From positions 2,108,001 through 2,172,000 of the forward strand of contig NZ_CP050153.1 in assembly GCF_011617465.1 (NCBI RefSeq): 64,000 nt of DNA, read 5' to 3'. The first letter of the stretch is position 1, and each line of letters opens with the position of its first letter. Under the pieces are notes generated by a model, which saw nothing but the letters and a program-made list of their open reading frames with translations, was not told the origin of the DNA and searched no databases. The DNA is from Brevibacterium pigmentatum. GTDB taxonomy: Bacteria; Actinomycetota; Actinomycetes; Actinomycetales; Brevibacteriaceae. Below, piece after piece: positions 23,730 through 32,922 of this stretch. The position numbers were made by a program, and so were the translations under genes.

Positions 23730-25142
23730 TCAGCGGTTCTGGTCGCGTTTACGGGCCTCGCGACGCGTCATCGGAGGCCGCTCCCCTGCTGGATCCATTG
23801 GACCCGTTGGACGTGCTGGTCCTGCCGGACCCGCCGGAGCCTCACTCTCGGGTCCTGGGTGCCCGTCCGAAACTCCGGCCACCTCGGCGGACGTACGCTC
23901 GATCGTCTCTCCACCGGGCACGGCTGGTACCGGCGTTGACACGGTTGTGGCGGGCTGCCTCGGCGGGCGCCGGCCGGAGCGGACGACGAGGACACCGAGT
24001 CCGGTCGTCAGCGGAATCGCAATGACCAGACCGATCGAACACACGAGGATGCTCACCACCTCCACCGACATGTCCCCGAGCGTGAACGTGTCCCACAGCG
24101 GCTGATCGTGCGCGGAGACGATGATGAGCGTCATCAGCGCCGAGCCCACATAAGCGAAGGTGATCGTATAGACGGTCGAGGCGATATGGTCCCGGCCGAT
24201 GCGCATCGCTCGGGAGAACAGCTGACCGAGTTTCATCTCGGGGGCAGCGGCCGCCAGCTCCCACACCGCCGAGGCTTGAGTGATGGTGACGTCGTTGAGC
24301 ACCCCGAGTCCGGTGATGAGGATCGCGCACACGATGATGTCGGTCATCCCCAGATCGGTCGTATCGACCAGCAGGTAGCCGTCCTCCGAATAGGCGATGC
24401 CCAGGTTCGCCCAGGACGTCATCCACGCACCGAGGATGCCTGTGATGATGATGCCGAGCACCGTTCCGAACAGCGCCGTCGACGTCCGAGTCGAGATTCC
24501 GTGCGCCAGATAGAGGGCGATGACCATGATCAGGCTCGCCGAGACCATCGTCACCAGCACGGGCGGTTTGCCGTCGAGCATGGCCGGGAGCATGAAGACG
24601 AACAGCACGGCACCGGCAAACCCGAGTCCGATCAGTGCGCGCAGTCCTCTCACACCGGCGACGAGGAGGACGACGATCGCGTAGATGATCGCCAGCGCCA
24701 GCATCGGAACGTTGCGGTCGAAATCGATGAACACGTAATCGGTGCCCATCTCCGCCCGGTCCGGGGACTGTGTGAAGTCGAGGACTTTGATCGTGTCGCC
24801 GACATCGACGCCGGCTTTGAGCGCGTCGGGCGTGACGTACAGGCTGCCGGCCTGGCCGTTCCCCTCCGCGGTGTACTTCGTGCAGTCGGCTCGCACCATC
24901 GGATCCGACTCCCCTGACTCACATTCAGAGGCGTCGACGGCGGTGACCGTGACCTTCGTATCGGTGGTGCCTTCGGCGGTGTTCGTTGTCGGTCCGCCGC
25001 CGGGCAGTTCCTTGTCGGGGCCGGACGGCCACAGGACGAACAGTCCGGCGATCGTGACCACGATGAGCGGGACGAGGCAGGCGAGCATGATCAGGCGAAC
25101 CTTCGGCGACGCCTTCGGTTCGTTGTGGGACGTCATATGCAC
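23730..25142 (-). CDS. YibE/F-like multi-pass membrane protein
   Basis: About 470 residues. One N-terminal hydrophobic helix (~15-36) is followed by an extracytoplasmic domain of ~120 residues with a few cysteines. Seven or eight helices then carry the YibE/F family landmarks (LVTMVSASLIMVIALYLAHG, TGLGVLNDVTITQASAVWEL, TVYTITFAYVGSALM). The C-terminal tail is Pro/Ala-rich and polar, ending with basic residues. AAAGGA lies five bases before GTG 25142 and eleven before ATG 25136, so GTG is preferred. Function unknown in the family; a transport role has been suggested. It stands alone, between two hairpin repeats. Confidence 0.82.
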   Translation of the reverse strand: MHMTSHNEPKASPKVRLIMLACLVPLIVVTIAGLFVLWPSGPDKELPGGGPTTNTAEGTTDTKVTVTAVDASECESGESDPMVRADCTKYTAEGNGQAGSLYVTPDALKAGVDVGDTIKVLDFTQSPDRAEMGTDYVFIDFDRNVPMLALAIIYAIVVLLVAGVRGLRALIGLGFAGAVLFVFMLPAMLDGKPPVLVTMVSASLIMVIALYLAHGISTRTSTALFGTVLGIIITGILGAWMTSWANLGIAYSEDGYLLVDTTDLGMTDIIVCAILITGLGVLNDVTITQASAVWELAAAAPEMKLGQLFSRAMRIGRDHIASTVYTITFAYVGSALMTLIIVSAHDQPLWDTFTLGDMSVEVVSILVCSIGLVIAIPLTTGLGVLVVRSGRRPPRQPATTVSTPVPAVPGGETIERTSAEVAGVSDGHPGPESEAPAGPAGPARPTGPMDPAGERPPMTRREARKRDQNR

Positions 25143-25241
25143 GGCGGTCCTTTGCGAAATGGCTGACCAAGGAGAGCTGTGGCGGTCGACCAAGGGAGGA
25201 TGTGCGGCTGGTGCTCGCCGAGGCGGCCAACCGCTATCGGG

Positions 25242-25299
25242 ACTACCTGACGGCGGCCCAGCAACCTGGCGCCAGGTTGCTGGGCCGCCGTCGGGTAGT
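25242..25299. repeat. Palindromic hairpin repeat, copy 3
   Basis: A 58-bp palindrome, 25242-25270 paired with 25271-25299, interrupted only by one T/G pair. It lies 9 bp beyond the glyS stop (25308) and ~100 bp upstream of the YibE/F start, so it probably terminates glyS. Its flank TGGGGTCAGAC is also found beside copy 1; in both cases the TCA is the stop codon of the neighbouring minus-strand gene. Confidence 0.87.
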
Positions 25300-25307
25300 A
25301 ATTGGGG

Positions 25308-26690
25308 TCAGACTCCGGCGAGGTGGTCGGCCAGGTACTTCTCCACCTGATCGATGCTCACGCGTTCCTGGCTCATGTCATTACGCTTGCGGATCGTCAC
25401 TGCCTGATCATCGAGGGTGTCGAAGTCGACGGTGATGCACAGCGGCGTTCCGATCTCGTCCTGGCGACGGTAGCGACGGCCGATGGCGCCGGCATCGTCG
25501 AAGTCGATGTTCCAGCGTCGACGCAGCGTCGCAGCGAGATCCTTCGCCGCCGGGGTGAGCTTCTCGTTGCGGCTCAGCGGCAGCACCGCAGCCTTGACCG
25601 GAGCCAGGCGCGGATCGAGCTTGAGAACGACGCGCTTGTCGACGCCGCCCTTCGTGTTCGGGGCCTCGTCTTCGCTGTAGGCCTCGACGAGGAACGCCAT
25701 CATCGACCGGGTCAGGCCGAAGGAGGGCTCGATGACATACGGGGTGTAGCGGTCGCCGCTGGCCTGGTCGAAGTACTGCAGCTTCGCTCCCGAGACCTCG
25801 GTGTGGGTGCCGAGGTCGTAGTCGGTGCGGTTGGCCACACCCATCAGCTCGCCCCATTCGGACCCCTGGAATCCGAAGCGGTATTCGATGTCGATGGTGC
25901 CGGCCGAGTAATGTGCACGGTCCTCGGCGGGAACGTCGAGGCGACGCACGTTGTCCTCGGAGATGCCGAGGTCGAGGAACCAGGACCAGCAGTCTTCGAC
26001 CCACTGCTTGTAGTAGTTGTCGGCCTCGTCCGGGTGGACGAAGTACTCGATCTCCATCTGCTCGAACTCACGCGTGCGGAAGATGAAGTTGCCGGGGGTG
26101 ATCTCGTTGCGGAAGGCCTTGCCGATCTGGCCGATGCCGAACGGCGGCTTCTTCCGAGCCGCGGTGAGCACATTGTTGAAGTTCACGAAGATGCCCTGCG
26201 CGGTCTCCGGGCGCAGGTAGTGGAGCCCGGCCTCGGAATCGACGGGGCCGAGGAAGGTCTTGACCAGACCGGAGAACTCCTGCGGCTCGGTCCACTGTCC
26301 GCGGGTGCCGCAGTCGGGGCAGACGATATCGGCCATGCCGTTCTCCGGGGCCTTCTTGTTCTTCGCCTCATAGGCCTCGACGAGGTGGTCCTCGCGGTGG
26401 CGCTTGTGGCAGTTGAGGCATTCCACGAGAGGATCGACGAAGGTCTCGACGTGGCCGGAGGCTTCCCAGACGCGCTTGGGCAGGATGATCGAGGAGTCGA
26501 GGCCGACGACGTCTTCGCGACCGCGCACGAACTGCTGCCACCACTGGCTCTTGATGTTGTCTTTGAGCTCCACACCCAAGGGCCCGTAGTCCCATGCCGA
26601 GCGGGAACCGCCGTAGATCTCTCCTGCTTGGAAGACGAATCCTCTGCGCTTGGCCAGGGCGATGACGGCATCCAACTTGGACTGTGCCAC
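25308..26690 (-). CDS. glyS: Glycyl-tRNA synthetase (alpha2, eukaryote/archaeal-like type)
   Basis: Class II synthetase charging tRNA-Gly. 460 residues, normal for the single-chain dimeric form found in Actinobacteria. The start region [27 protein letters not shown] and the class II motif 2 area [20 protein letters not shown] are clear. A zinc-binding insertion has CLNCHKRH and CPDCGTRG. The GTG 26690 start has AAGGAG nine bases upstream, and the longer upstream frame lacks family similarity. Monocistronic; terminated by hairpin repeat copy 3. Confidence 0.95.
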   Translation of the reverse strand: MAQSKLDAVIALAKRRGFVFQAGEIYGGSRSAWDYGPLGVELKDNIKSQWWQQFVRGREDVVGLDSSIILPKRVWEASGHVETFVDPLVECLNCHKRHREDHLVEAYEAKNKKAPENGMADIVCPDCGTRGQWTEPQEFSGLVKTFLGPVDSEAGLHYLRPETAQGIFVNFNNVLTAARKKPPFGIGQIGKAFRNEITPGNFIFRTREFEQMEIEYFVHPDEADNYYKQWVEDCWSWFLDLGISEDNVRRLDVPAEDRAHYSAGTIDIEYRFGFQGSEWGELMGVANRTDYDLGTHTEVSGAKLQYFDQASGDRYTPYVIEPSFGLTRSMMAFLVEAYSEDEAPNTKGGVDKRVVLKLDPRLAPVKAAVLPLSRNEKLTPAAKDLAATLRRRWNIDFDDAGAIGRRYRRQDEIGTPLCITVDFDTLDDQAVTIRKRNDMSQERVSIDQVEKYLADHLAGV

Positions 26691-27108
26691 TTGTTCTCTC
26701 CTTGTTTCAGTTCGCCGACGGCCGGCTGCCGTGGCTCGCAGGTACCAGCCTATCTGGTCACACCGCCGCGTCCTCAATACCGGCCAGACCAGCCGCGACG
26801 CTCGGCCCGACCAGCCCCGACGCCAACCCAGGCACCCGACCTGAACCCAGGCGGACGAGCGCCGGAGGCGACTGATCTCACACTCTGTTTCCCGCATCGG
26901 GACCGCCTCGGCGGAGGTGCGGCATGTAGACTTGGGGGTACACCCAAACCTTTCTCCGTACCGACGTCTTCACGTCTGTCCAAGCGAGTTCTTGGATCTC
27001 TACGGTTTCGGCCCGGATTGCTCACGATGATTGCACAAGCGGCCGCAGGGTAGATCGCCACTACAGTCATCTGCGATCAAGTGTGTGCCGACGTGAGAGA
27101 GATCACTC
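26691..27108. other. 418-bp gap between glyS and the DEAD-box helicase gene
   Basis: No convincing ORF, tRNA or known riboswitch. It must hold the divergent promoters. A 15-bp direct repeat, GACCAGCC(G/C)CGACGC, occurs at 26787 and 26809. A small hairpin, TTGGG-N6-CCCAA, lies at 26932-26947. The helicase start at 27109 is preceded only by GAGAGA as ribosome-binding site. The right part may form a long 5' leader, common for RNA helicase genes, but no specific structure could be assigned. Confidence 0.4.
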
Positions 27109-28911
27109 ATGACCGATGTGTCCGCAAACGACGAAACCACTCCGAGATTCTCCGAACTGGGACTCCACCCGCTCGTGCTCAAGGCCGTAGAGGCCCAGGG
27201 CTACGAAGTCCCCACCCCCATCCAGGCCGAGACCATTCCGACCCTCCTGTCGGGCCGTGACGTCATCGGTCTCGCCCAGACCGGAACCGGCAAGACCGCG
27301 GCTTTCGCCCTGCCGGCTCTGTCCGACCTCGCCGAGGCGGGGCGCGCCGACGATGGCCCGTTCGCTCTCGTGCTCACCCCCACTCGCGAACTCGCGATCC
27401 AGGTCGCCGAGGCGTTCACCTCCTACGCGACGGAACTATCCGACTTTTCCGTGCTCCCCATCTACGGCGGTCAGGCCTATGGACCGCAGCTGGCGGGTCT
27501 GCGCCGCGGCGCGCAGGTCGTCGTCGGCACTCCCGGTCGTGTCATCGACCACCTCAAGAAGGGTTCGCTCAAGCTCGGCAGCCTGCGCCACCTCATCCTC
27601 GATGAGGCCGACGAGATGCTCAAGATGGGCTTCGCCGAAGACATCGAAGAGATCTTCAGCCAGGTCGGTGAGGACCGCCAGGTCGCTCTGTTCTCCGCGA
27701 CCATGCCGACCTCGATCCACCGCATCACCGGCAAGTACCTGAACAACCCGCAGGAAGTCCGGGTCGCTGCGAAGTCGCAGACCGGCGCGAATATCCGCCA
27801 GCGCTACTTCATGGTTCAGCACTCGCACAAGCTCGACGCCCTGACCCGCATCCTCGAGGTCGAGGAGTACGAGGGCATCATCATGTTCGTGCGCACGAAG
27901 CAGGCCACCGAGGAGCTCGCCGAGAAGCTGCGCGCCCGCGGATTCAAGACCGCCGCGATCAACGGTGACATTCCGCAGCAGGCCCGTGAGCGCACGATCG
28001 ACCAGCTGCGTGAGGCGAAGATCGACATCCTCGTCGCCACCGATGTGGCCGCCCGCGGACTCGACGTCGAACGCATCACGCTCGTCGTCAACTACGACAT
28101 CCCGCACGACACCGAGTCCTACGTCCACCGCATCGGCCGCACCGGTCGTGCCGGACGCTCCGGCGAGGCGATCCTGTTCGTCACCCCGCGCGAGCAGCGC
28201 ATGCTCGGCTCGATCGAACGCGCCACGAAGCAGAAGGTCGAGCCGCTGACTCTGCCCAGCGTCGAAGAGCTGACGAACACCCGCGTCGAGAAGTTCACGA
28301 AGCGCATCGACGATGTCCTCGCGCAGACCGAACTGTCCGAACTCACCGACGTCATCGAGCAGTACTCGCTCTCCCGCGATGTGCCCGCCTCGAACATCGC
28401 CGCCGCTCTGGCCTCCCTCGTCCTCGAGTCGAACACTCTCCAGGCCGAGCCGATGCCCGAACCGACACGCCGCCAGGGCCGTGACCGCGACCGCGACGGT
28501 GGTCGCGACGGCGGCCGTCCGGGCCGCGGAGGTCGTGCTCGCGATGAGAACATGACGACCTACCGTCTGGCGCTGGGTCGCAACGAGCGACTGCAGCCAG
28601 GGGCCGTCGTCGGTGCGATTGCGAACGAAGGCGGAATCACCTCGAAGCAGATCGGCCATATCGACATCCGTTCGAACCACACGCTCGTCGACCTGCCCAA
28701 GGATCTCGATCCGTCGGTGCTGCGCAAGCTCTCCCACACCGAGATCCAGGGCCGTCCCATCGACATCCGTCCGGATTCGGGTCGTCCGGGACGCCCGTTC
28801 AAGAAGCGCAACTTCGACAAGCAGCCCGGCGACGGCCGCAACTTCAAGGGCGATCGCCGAGGCGGCAAGAAGTTCGGCGGACGGGGCGACCGTCCCCGCG
28901 ACCGCTACTGA
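27109..28911 (+). CDS. DEAD-box ATP-dependent RNA helicase (CsdA/DeaD-like)
   Basis: Unwinds RNA duplexes, probably in ribosome assembly or cold adaptation. 600 residues with helicase motifs in order: AQTGTGKTAAF (I), PTRELAIQ (Ia), GTPGRVIDH, LDEADEML (II), FSATMP (III), ATDVAARGLDVE and HRIGRTGRAGR (V-VI). A basic Arg/Asp/Gly-rich linker (~460-480) precedes a DbpA-type RNA-binding domain (~482-555: MTTYRLALGRNERLQPGAVV), and the tail is Arg/Gly/Lys-rich. Motif content assigns the family; the precise RNA target is unknown. Terminated by a 14-bp hairpin. Confidence 0.92.
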   Translation: MTDVSANDETTPRFSELGLHPLVLKAVEAQGYEVPTPIQAETIPTLLSGRDVIGLAQTGTGKTAAFALPALSDLAEAGRADDGPFALVLTPTRELAIQVAEAFTSYATELSDFSVLPIYGGQAYGPQLAGLRRGAQVVVGTPGRVIDHLKKGSLKLGSLRHLILDEADEMLKMGFAEDIEEIFSQVGEDRQVALFSATMPTSIHRITGKYLNNPQEVRVAAKSQTGANIRQRYFMVQHSHKLDALTRILEVEEYEGIIMFVRTKQATEELAEKLRARGFKTAAINGDIPQQARERTIDQLREAKIDILVATDVAARGLDVERITLVVNYDIPHDTESYVHRIGRTGRAGRSGEAILFVTPREQRMLGSIERATKQKVEPLTLPSVEELTNTRVEKFTKRIDDVLAQTELSELTDVIEQYSLSRDVPASNIAAALASLVLESNTLQAEPMPEPTRRQGRDRDRDGGRDGGRPGRGGRARDENMTTYRLALGRNERLQPGAVVGAIANEGGITSKQIGHIDIRSNHTLVDLPKDLDPSVLRKLSHTEIQGRPIDIRPDSGRPGRPFKKRNFDKQPGDGRNFKGDRRGGKKFGGRGDRPRDRY

Positions 28912-28924
28912 TCTGACTCAGACG

Positions 28925-28957
28925 GACGGCCCCGCAGCACTGAGCTGCGGGGCCGTC
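28925..28957 (+). terminator. Hairpin terminator after the DEAD-box helicase gene
   Basis: GACGGCCCCGCAGC (28925-28938) pairs exactly with GCTGCGGGGCCGTC (28944-28957) around ACTGA. It is 13 bp after the stop codon. Confidence 0.8.
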
Positions 28958-29042
28958 GTCGTCCGAGAGGCAGGTAGTCATGCTTCTACTCTGCAGCACT
29001 TCGGTGACTCGCCCCTCTCGAACCGCCGACGAACCACGCTCA

Positions 29043-29095
29043 GGTGGGCGAAATGGTCACGTCGCGCACGGTTTTTCGTGACCATTTCGCCCACC
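29043..29095. repeat. Long inverted repeat with T-rich loop
   Basis: GTGGGCGAAATGGTCAC (29044-29060) and GTGACCATTTCGCCCAC (29078-29094) are exact complements, 18 bp including the closing G-C pair. The 17-base loop contains TTTTT. A direct repeat, CGCCCACCCAGTG, then occurs at 29088 and 29111. The element sits between the convergent helicase and uppS genes, additional to the ordinary helicase terminator. It may be the uppS-side terminator or a small mobile palindromic element. Confidence 0.6.
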
Positions 29096-29193
29096 CAGTG
29101 GCCCACGGGGCGCCCACCCAGTGTGATCGAGTCGCCCAGCTGAGCGAACCTCAGAAGCCCTTGGCCGCCTGCCCGCGGCCCTCAGACGCCGCC

Positions 29194-29970
29194 TCAGGCA
29201 GAGGGCGTGTCGACGGCGCCACCGAAGCGACGGTCGCGGCGGGCGTACTCTTCGATCGCCGCCCACAGGGTGCGCCGGTCGACGTCGGGCCACAGCACGT
29301 CCTGGAAGACCATCTCGGCATAGGCGGACTGCCAGAGCAGGAAGTTCGAGGTCCGCTGCTCCCCCGACGACCTCATGAACAGGTCGACGTCGGGCACGGC
29401 GGGTGCGTAGAGGCGGGAGCGGACGGTCTTCTCCGAGACCTTGCCCGGTTTGAGCTTCCCCGCGGCCACCTCGTCGGTGATCTCATTGATCGCGTCGATG
29501 ATCTCCGAGCGTCCGCCGTAGTTGACACAGAACTGGAGCACAAGGCCGGTGTTGTGCTTCGTCATCTCCGCAGCGGTTTCGAGTTCGTCGATGACCGAGC
29601 GCCACAGACGACCACGCCGCCCGGACCAGACGATGCGCACACCGAGGGCGTTGAGCTCGTCGCGACGTCGTCGGATGACGTCGCGGTTGAAGCCCATGAG
29701 GAACCGCACCTCTTCGGGTGAGCGCTTCCAGTTCTCCGTCGAGAACGCGTACGCCGACAGATAGTCCACGCCGACCTCGATCGCGCCGTGGATGACGTCG
29801 AGCAGCGACGCCTCACCGGCCTTGTGCCCTTCGGTGCGCGGCAGTCCCCGCTGATTCGCCCACCGACCGTTGCCGTCCATGACGATCGCGACGTGCTTGG
29901 GCACGAACTTCGCGTCGATGCGCGGAGGCTTCGCTCCGCTGGGGTGGGCCGGTGGTGCAGGGTAGCTCAT
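29194..29970 (-). CDS. uppS: Isoprenyl transferase (cis-polyprenyl diphosphate synthase)
   Basis: Builds the C50/C55 polyprenyl carrier lipid used for peptidoglycan and other wall polymers. 258 residues. The catalytic motif [20 protein letters not shown] (~27-46) contains the essential Asp and Arg; [12 protein letters not shown] is the second family motif. The C-terminal end, [16 protein letters not shown], is typical. ATG 29970 overlaps the recO stop (ATGA), so the pair is coupled. recO-uppS order is conserved in actinobacteria. Confidence 0.94.
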   Translation of the reverse strand: MSYPAPPAHPSGAKPPRIDAKFVPKHVAIVMDGNGRWANQRGLPRTEGHKAGEASLLDVIHGAIEVGVDYLSAYAFSTENWKRSPEEVRFLMGFNRDVIRRRRDELNALGVRIVWSGRRGRLWRSVIDELETAAEMTKHNTGLVLQFCVNYGGRSEIIDAINEITDEVAAGKLKPGKVSEKTVRSRLYAPAVPDVDLFMRSSGEQRTSNFLLWQSAYAEMVFQDVLWPDVDRRTLWAAIEEYARRDRRFGGAVDTPSA

Positions 29971-30695
29971 GTGCTCTCCAGAACTCTCAGTGATCGGATA
30001 TTGCGCTCGAGGTGCCAGGACACCCAGTCCGAGACCATCTTCGACCCGTCGATCTGATCGTGCAGGTCAGAGGCTTCGGCCCGCTCCCAGTCGCCGGACA
30101 GGAGCGCGGCCATGTGTTCGAGCGCATCGGTGTCGGGCAGCGCCGCACCGGAGGGACGGCAGTTCGTGCACACGGCGCCGCCCAACGCTGCGGAGAACGC
30201 GCGGTGGGGTCCGCGGCTGCCGCACTGAGCGCAGTCGAGCAGGCTCGGTGCCCACCCCGCCACGGACATGGCGCGCAGCAGGTACGCATCGAGGGACAGC
30301 CGCGGCGGGTGTTCGCGGTTGCACAGCGAACGGATCGCAGAGACGAGGAGAAGGAAATGCGTCCGGGACTGAGGTTCGGCTTCGGTGATGCTGCGTGCTG
30401 TTTCAGCCATCACCGAGGCAGCCGAATAGACATCGAAGTCCGTGGCGATTCCACGGGCGAAGGGTTCGACGAGTTCGACCTGGGTGACGATGTCGAGGCT
30501 GCGCCCGACATGGCATTGCAGGTCGACGAGCATAAAGGGTTCGAGGCGGGAGCCGAACCGCGATTTCGTCCGGCGCACCCCCTTCGCGACGGCACGGACC
30601 AGGCCGTGGCTGCGAGTGAGCACGGTGACGATGCGGTCTGCTTCGCCGAGCTTGTGCCCCTGGAGCACGATGCCTTCATCACGATAATTGTGCAC
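29967..30695 (-). CDS. recO: DNA repair protein RecO
   Basis: Recombination mediator that helps load RecA on gaps together with RecR. 242 residues: an N-terminal OB fold ([20 protein letters not shown], then [16 protein letters not shown]), then a helical domain with a zinc site, CAQCG...CTNC (~150-178). GTG 30695 is the start. The terminal TGA overlaps the uppS ATG. No SOS box noted. Confidence 0.93.
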   Translation of the reverse strand: MHNYRDEGIVLQGHKLGEADRIVTVLTRSHGLVRAVAKGVRRTKSRFGSRLEPFMLVDLQCHVGRSLDIVTQVELVEPFARGIATDFDVYSAASVMAETARSITEAEPQSRTHFLLLVSAIRSLCNREHPPRLSLDAYLLRAMSVAGWAPSLLDCAQCGSRGPHRAFSAALGGAVCTNCRPSGAALPDTDALEHMAALLSGDWERAEASDLHDQIDGSKMVSDWVSWHLERNIRSLRVLEST

Positions 30696-30799
30696 CCGCC
30701 CATTATCGCAGAGCGCGGCGGGGAAACATTCCCGCCGCGCTTAAGCGACTGCTGTGAGATCGACCGTGGCGACTGCTCAAAGCGCCCAACGGCCTCGCG

Positions 30800-30855
30800 C
30801 AACGCGAAGGTCGCAGATCACGTCGCTGGCGACGACCTTTTCGACTTTCGCGTTG
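30800..30855 (-). terminator. Nested hairpin beyond leuA
   Basis: CAACGCGAA (30800-30808) pairs with TTCGCGTTG (30847-30855). Inside it AGGTCG (30808-30813) pairs with CGACCT (30833-30838), and GTCGC/GCGAC (30822-30833) forms the tip. It lies just after the leuA stop at 30874 on the minus strand. No U-run. Probable end of the leuA transcript. Confidence 0.4.
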
Positions 30856-30873
30856 ACCGAGAGCCCAGCGGCC

Positions 30874-32637
30874 TCAGTTCTGGCGGTCCCGAGCCGCGCG
30901 GTTGACGGCCGAGACGACGGCCTTGAGCGAGGCCTTCGTGATGTTCGGGTGCAGTCCGGCACCCCAGACGACGCGGTCCTCGACGGCGAGTTCGACATAC
31001 GCCGCGGCGTTGGTGTCCGCGCCGGAGCCGATGGCGTGCTCGGAATAGTCCTGAAGGCGGACGTCGACGTCGAACTGCTCGATGAGGATCTTCACCAGCG
31101 CATCGATCGGGCCGTTGCCGCGGCCTTCGTAGGTGCGTTCCTGACCGTCGACGATGAGGTCGACCTCGATGCGCTCCGCGGACGAGCCGGCACCATCGAC
31201 GTTGCCCGACTCGGTGCGCAGGCCGACGATCTGGAAGCGACCCCAAGCCGTCTCCGGGTCGTCGGAGGGCAGGTACTCGTAGTTGAAGATGCGGCGGATC
31301 TCCTCGCTGGTGACCTCACCGCCGGCTTCGGTGTGCTGCTGCACGGCGCGGGAGAATTCGACCTGCATGCGACGCGGCAGGTCGAGTCCGTGCTCGCTCT
31401 TGAGCAGGTAGGTCACTCCGCCCTTGCCGGACTGCGAGTTCACGCGGATGATCGCCTCGTAGGAGCGGCCGAGGTCCTTCGGGTCGACCGGCAGGTAGGG
31501 CATGTCCCATTCCATGAGGTCGACCGGAGTGCCCTGCGCGTTCGCCTTCTTCTCACGATCGGCGAAGGCCTTGTTGATCGCATCCTGGTGCGAACCCGAG
31601 AACGACGTGAAGACGAGGTCGCCGCCGTAGGGGTGACGTTCGTGGACGCCGATCTGGTTGCATTCGGTGACAGTGTGGATGACTTCGTCGATATCGGAGA
31701 AGTCGAGCTCCGGGTCCACGCCCTGCGTGTACAGGTTGAGGGCGACGGTGACGAGGTCGAGGTTGCCGGTGCGCTCACCGTTGCCGAACAGGCAGCCTTC
31801 GATGCGGTCGGCTCCGGCCATCATTCCCAGCTCCGCTGCGGCCACGCCGGTGCCCCGGTCATTGTGCGGGTGCAGGGACACGGCCACCTCGTCGCGGTAG
31901 GGCATATTGCGGCAGAACCATTCGATCTGGTCCGCATAGGTGTTCGGTGTGCCGCGTTCGACGGTGGCGGGCAGGTTGACGACGGTTTCCCGGCCGGCGG
32001 CAGGCTGCCACATGTCGAGGACGCTGCCGACGATGTCGAGGGCGAACTCGGGTTCCGTGTCGACGAAGATCTCCGGCGAGTACTGGTAGCCGAAGTCCGC
32101 GTCGGACAGCATCGTCTCGGCGTGCTTCATCACGGCCTGGGTGCCCTGCAGGGCGATATCGCGAGTCTGATCGAAGCCGTCACCGTCGAAGCCGAAGACG
32201 ACTTTGCGGAAGACCGGCGCGGTCGCGTTGTAGAGATGCACGGTGGGCTTCTTCGCGCCGACGAGGGATTCGACGGTGCGTTCGATGAGATCCTCACGAG
32301 CCTGCGTGAGCACGGAGATGCGGACGTCATCGGGGATCGCGTCCTGTTCGATGATCTCGCGGACGAAGTCGAAGTCGACCTGGCTGGCGGCCGGGAATCC
32401 GACCTCGATCTCCTTGAAGCCGAGCTTGACGAGCAGGTCGAACATCTTACGTTTGCGGTCCGGTGTCATCGGATCGATGAGCGCCTGGTTGCCGTCGCGC
32501 AGGTCGGTACTCAGCCACCGCGGCGCCTTGGTGATGATCTGGTCCGGCCAGGTGCGATCGCGCATATCGAGGGCGATGCGGTCCTGGAACGACTTGTATT
32601 TGCCGAACGGCATGGGAGAAGGCTTCTGCAGTTTCAT
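30874..32637 (-). CDS. leuA: 2-Isopropylmalate synthase
   Basis: First committed step of leucine synthesis: acetyl-CoA plus 2-oxoisovalerate gives 2-isopropylmalate. 587 residues, the long LeuA type 2 form of actinobacteria. The catalytic TIM barrel begins with STDLRDGNQALIDPM. HPHNDRGTGVAAAELGMMAG carries the metal-binding histidines and FGNGERTGNLDLVTVALNLY follows. A C-terminal allosteric leucine-feedback domain lies at ~440-570. AGAGGA precedes ATG 32637, immediately next to a 10-bp palindrome, AACTTAAGTT (32647-32656). A candidate leucine leader peptide and hairpin lie upstream. Confidence 0.95.
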   Translation of the reverse strand: MKLQKPSPMPFGKYKSFQDRIALDMRDRTWPDQIITKAPRWLSTDLRDGNQALIDPMTPDRKRKMFDLLVKLGFKEIEVGFPAASQVDFDFVREIIEQDAIPDDVRISVLTQAREDLIERTVESLVGAKKPTVHLYNATAPVFRKVVFGFDGDGFDQTRDIALQGTQAVMKHAETMLSDADFGYQYSPEIFVDTEPEFALDIVGSVLDMWQPAAGRETVVNLPATVERGTPNTYADQIEWFCRNMPYRDEVAVSLHPHNDRGTGVAAAELGMMAGADRIEGCLFGNGERTGNLDLVTVALNLYTQGVDPELDFSDIDEVIHTVTECNQIGVHERHPYGGDLVFTSFSGSHQDAINKAFADREKKANAQGTPVDLMEWDMPYLPVDPKDLGRSYEAIIRVNSQSGKGGVTYLLKSEHGLDLPRRMQVEFSRAVQQHTEAGGEVTSEEIRRIFNYEYLPSDDPETAWGRFQIVGLRTESGNVDGAGSSAERIEVDLIVDGQERTYEGRGNGPIDALVKILIEQFDVDVRLQDYSEHAIGSGADTNAAAYVELAVEDRVVWGAGLHPNITKASLKAVVSAVNRAARDRQN

Positions 32638-32685
32638 TGTTCCTCTAACTTAAGTTTCTCAACGCTTGACCAGCATACGAGGACT

Positions 32686-32752
32686 CCGCGACGAGCGTGC
32701 TGTCCGTTCAGGACTCGTCGCGGCAAGGAAGGAGGAGGAACCTGAATGCCAC
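32686..32752 (-). promoter_or_regulatory. Candidate leuA leader (attenuator): peptide plus hairpin
   Basis: On the minus strand, 32752-32708 reads GTG-initiated VAFRFLLLPCRDES-stop, with three consecutive leucine codons (CTC CTC CTT). The next segment can fold: CCGCGACGAG (32723-32714, inside the peptide's last codons) pairs exactly with CTCGTCGCGG (32695-32686). A ribosome stalled at the Leu codons would mask one arm. This is the logic of leu leader attenuation described for other actinobacteria. Weak point: the best ribosome-binding site (AAGGGGG) suits a GTG eight bases upstream in another frame. Confidence 0.45.
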
Positions 32753-32873
32753 ACAGCCACCGTAGTCCCCCTTCCGCGTTGCGTCCGAATCCAGTCCACA
32801 TCCTAAGATCGCCGAGGCGGCTCCGCCCGGATCGGGCTCGATCCGTCCGGTCCGGGCAGGGTCCCCCGATCTC

Positions 32874-32906
32874 AAGGACGCCGCCCGGTTCTAAGGACGC
32901 CGCCCG
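32874..32906. repeat. Short direct repeat beside the DUF6636 gene end
   Basis: AAGGACGCCGCCCG occurs at 32874-32887 and again at 32893-32906 (19-bp period). A CGGATCG-GGCT-CGATCCG hairpin lies just before it (32828-32845). Both are in the 170-bp gap between the leuA leader and the next gene and may form its terminator. Confidence 0.4.
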
Positions 32907-32922
32907 AGCCGTGCCCGTCGGC

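Noticed and set aside
25302..27053. 583-residue plus-strand ORF opposite glyS
   Set aside because: Antisense to glyS and running into non-coding DNA; no recognisable domain.
30754..32745. 663-residue plus-strand ORF opposite leuA
   Set aside because: Pure antisense shadow of leuA; no ribosome-binding site or motif.
32638..32760. T-box leader for leuA
   Set aside because: No T-box consensus (AGGGTGGNACCGCG) or specifier stem was found; the leader-peptide model fits better.
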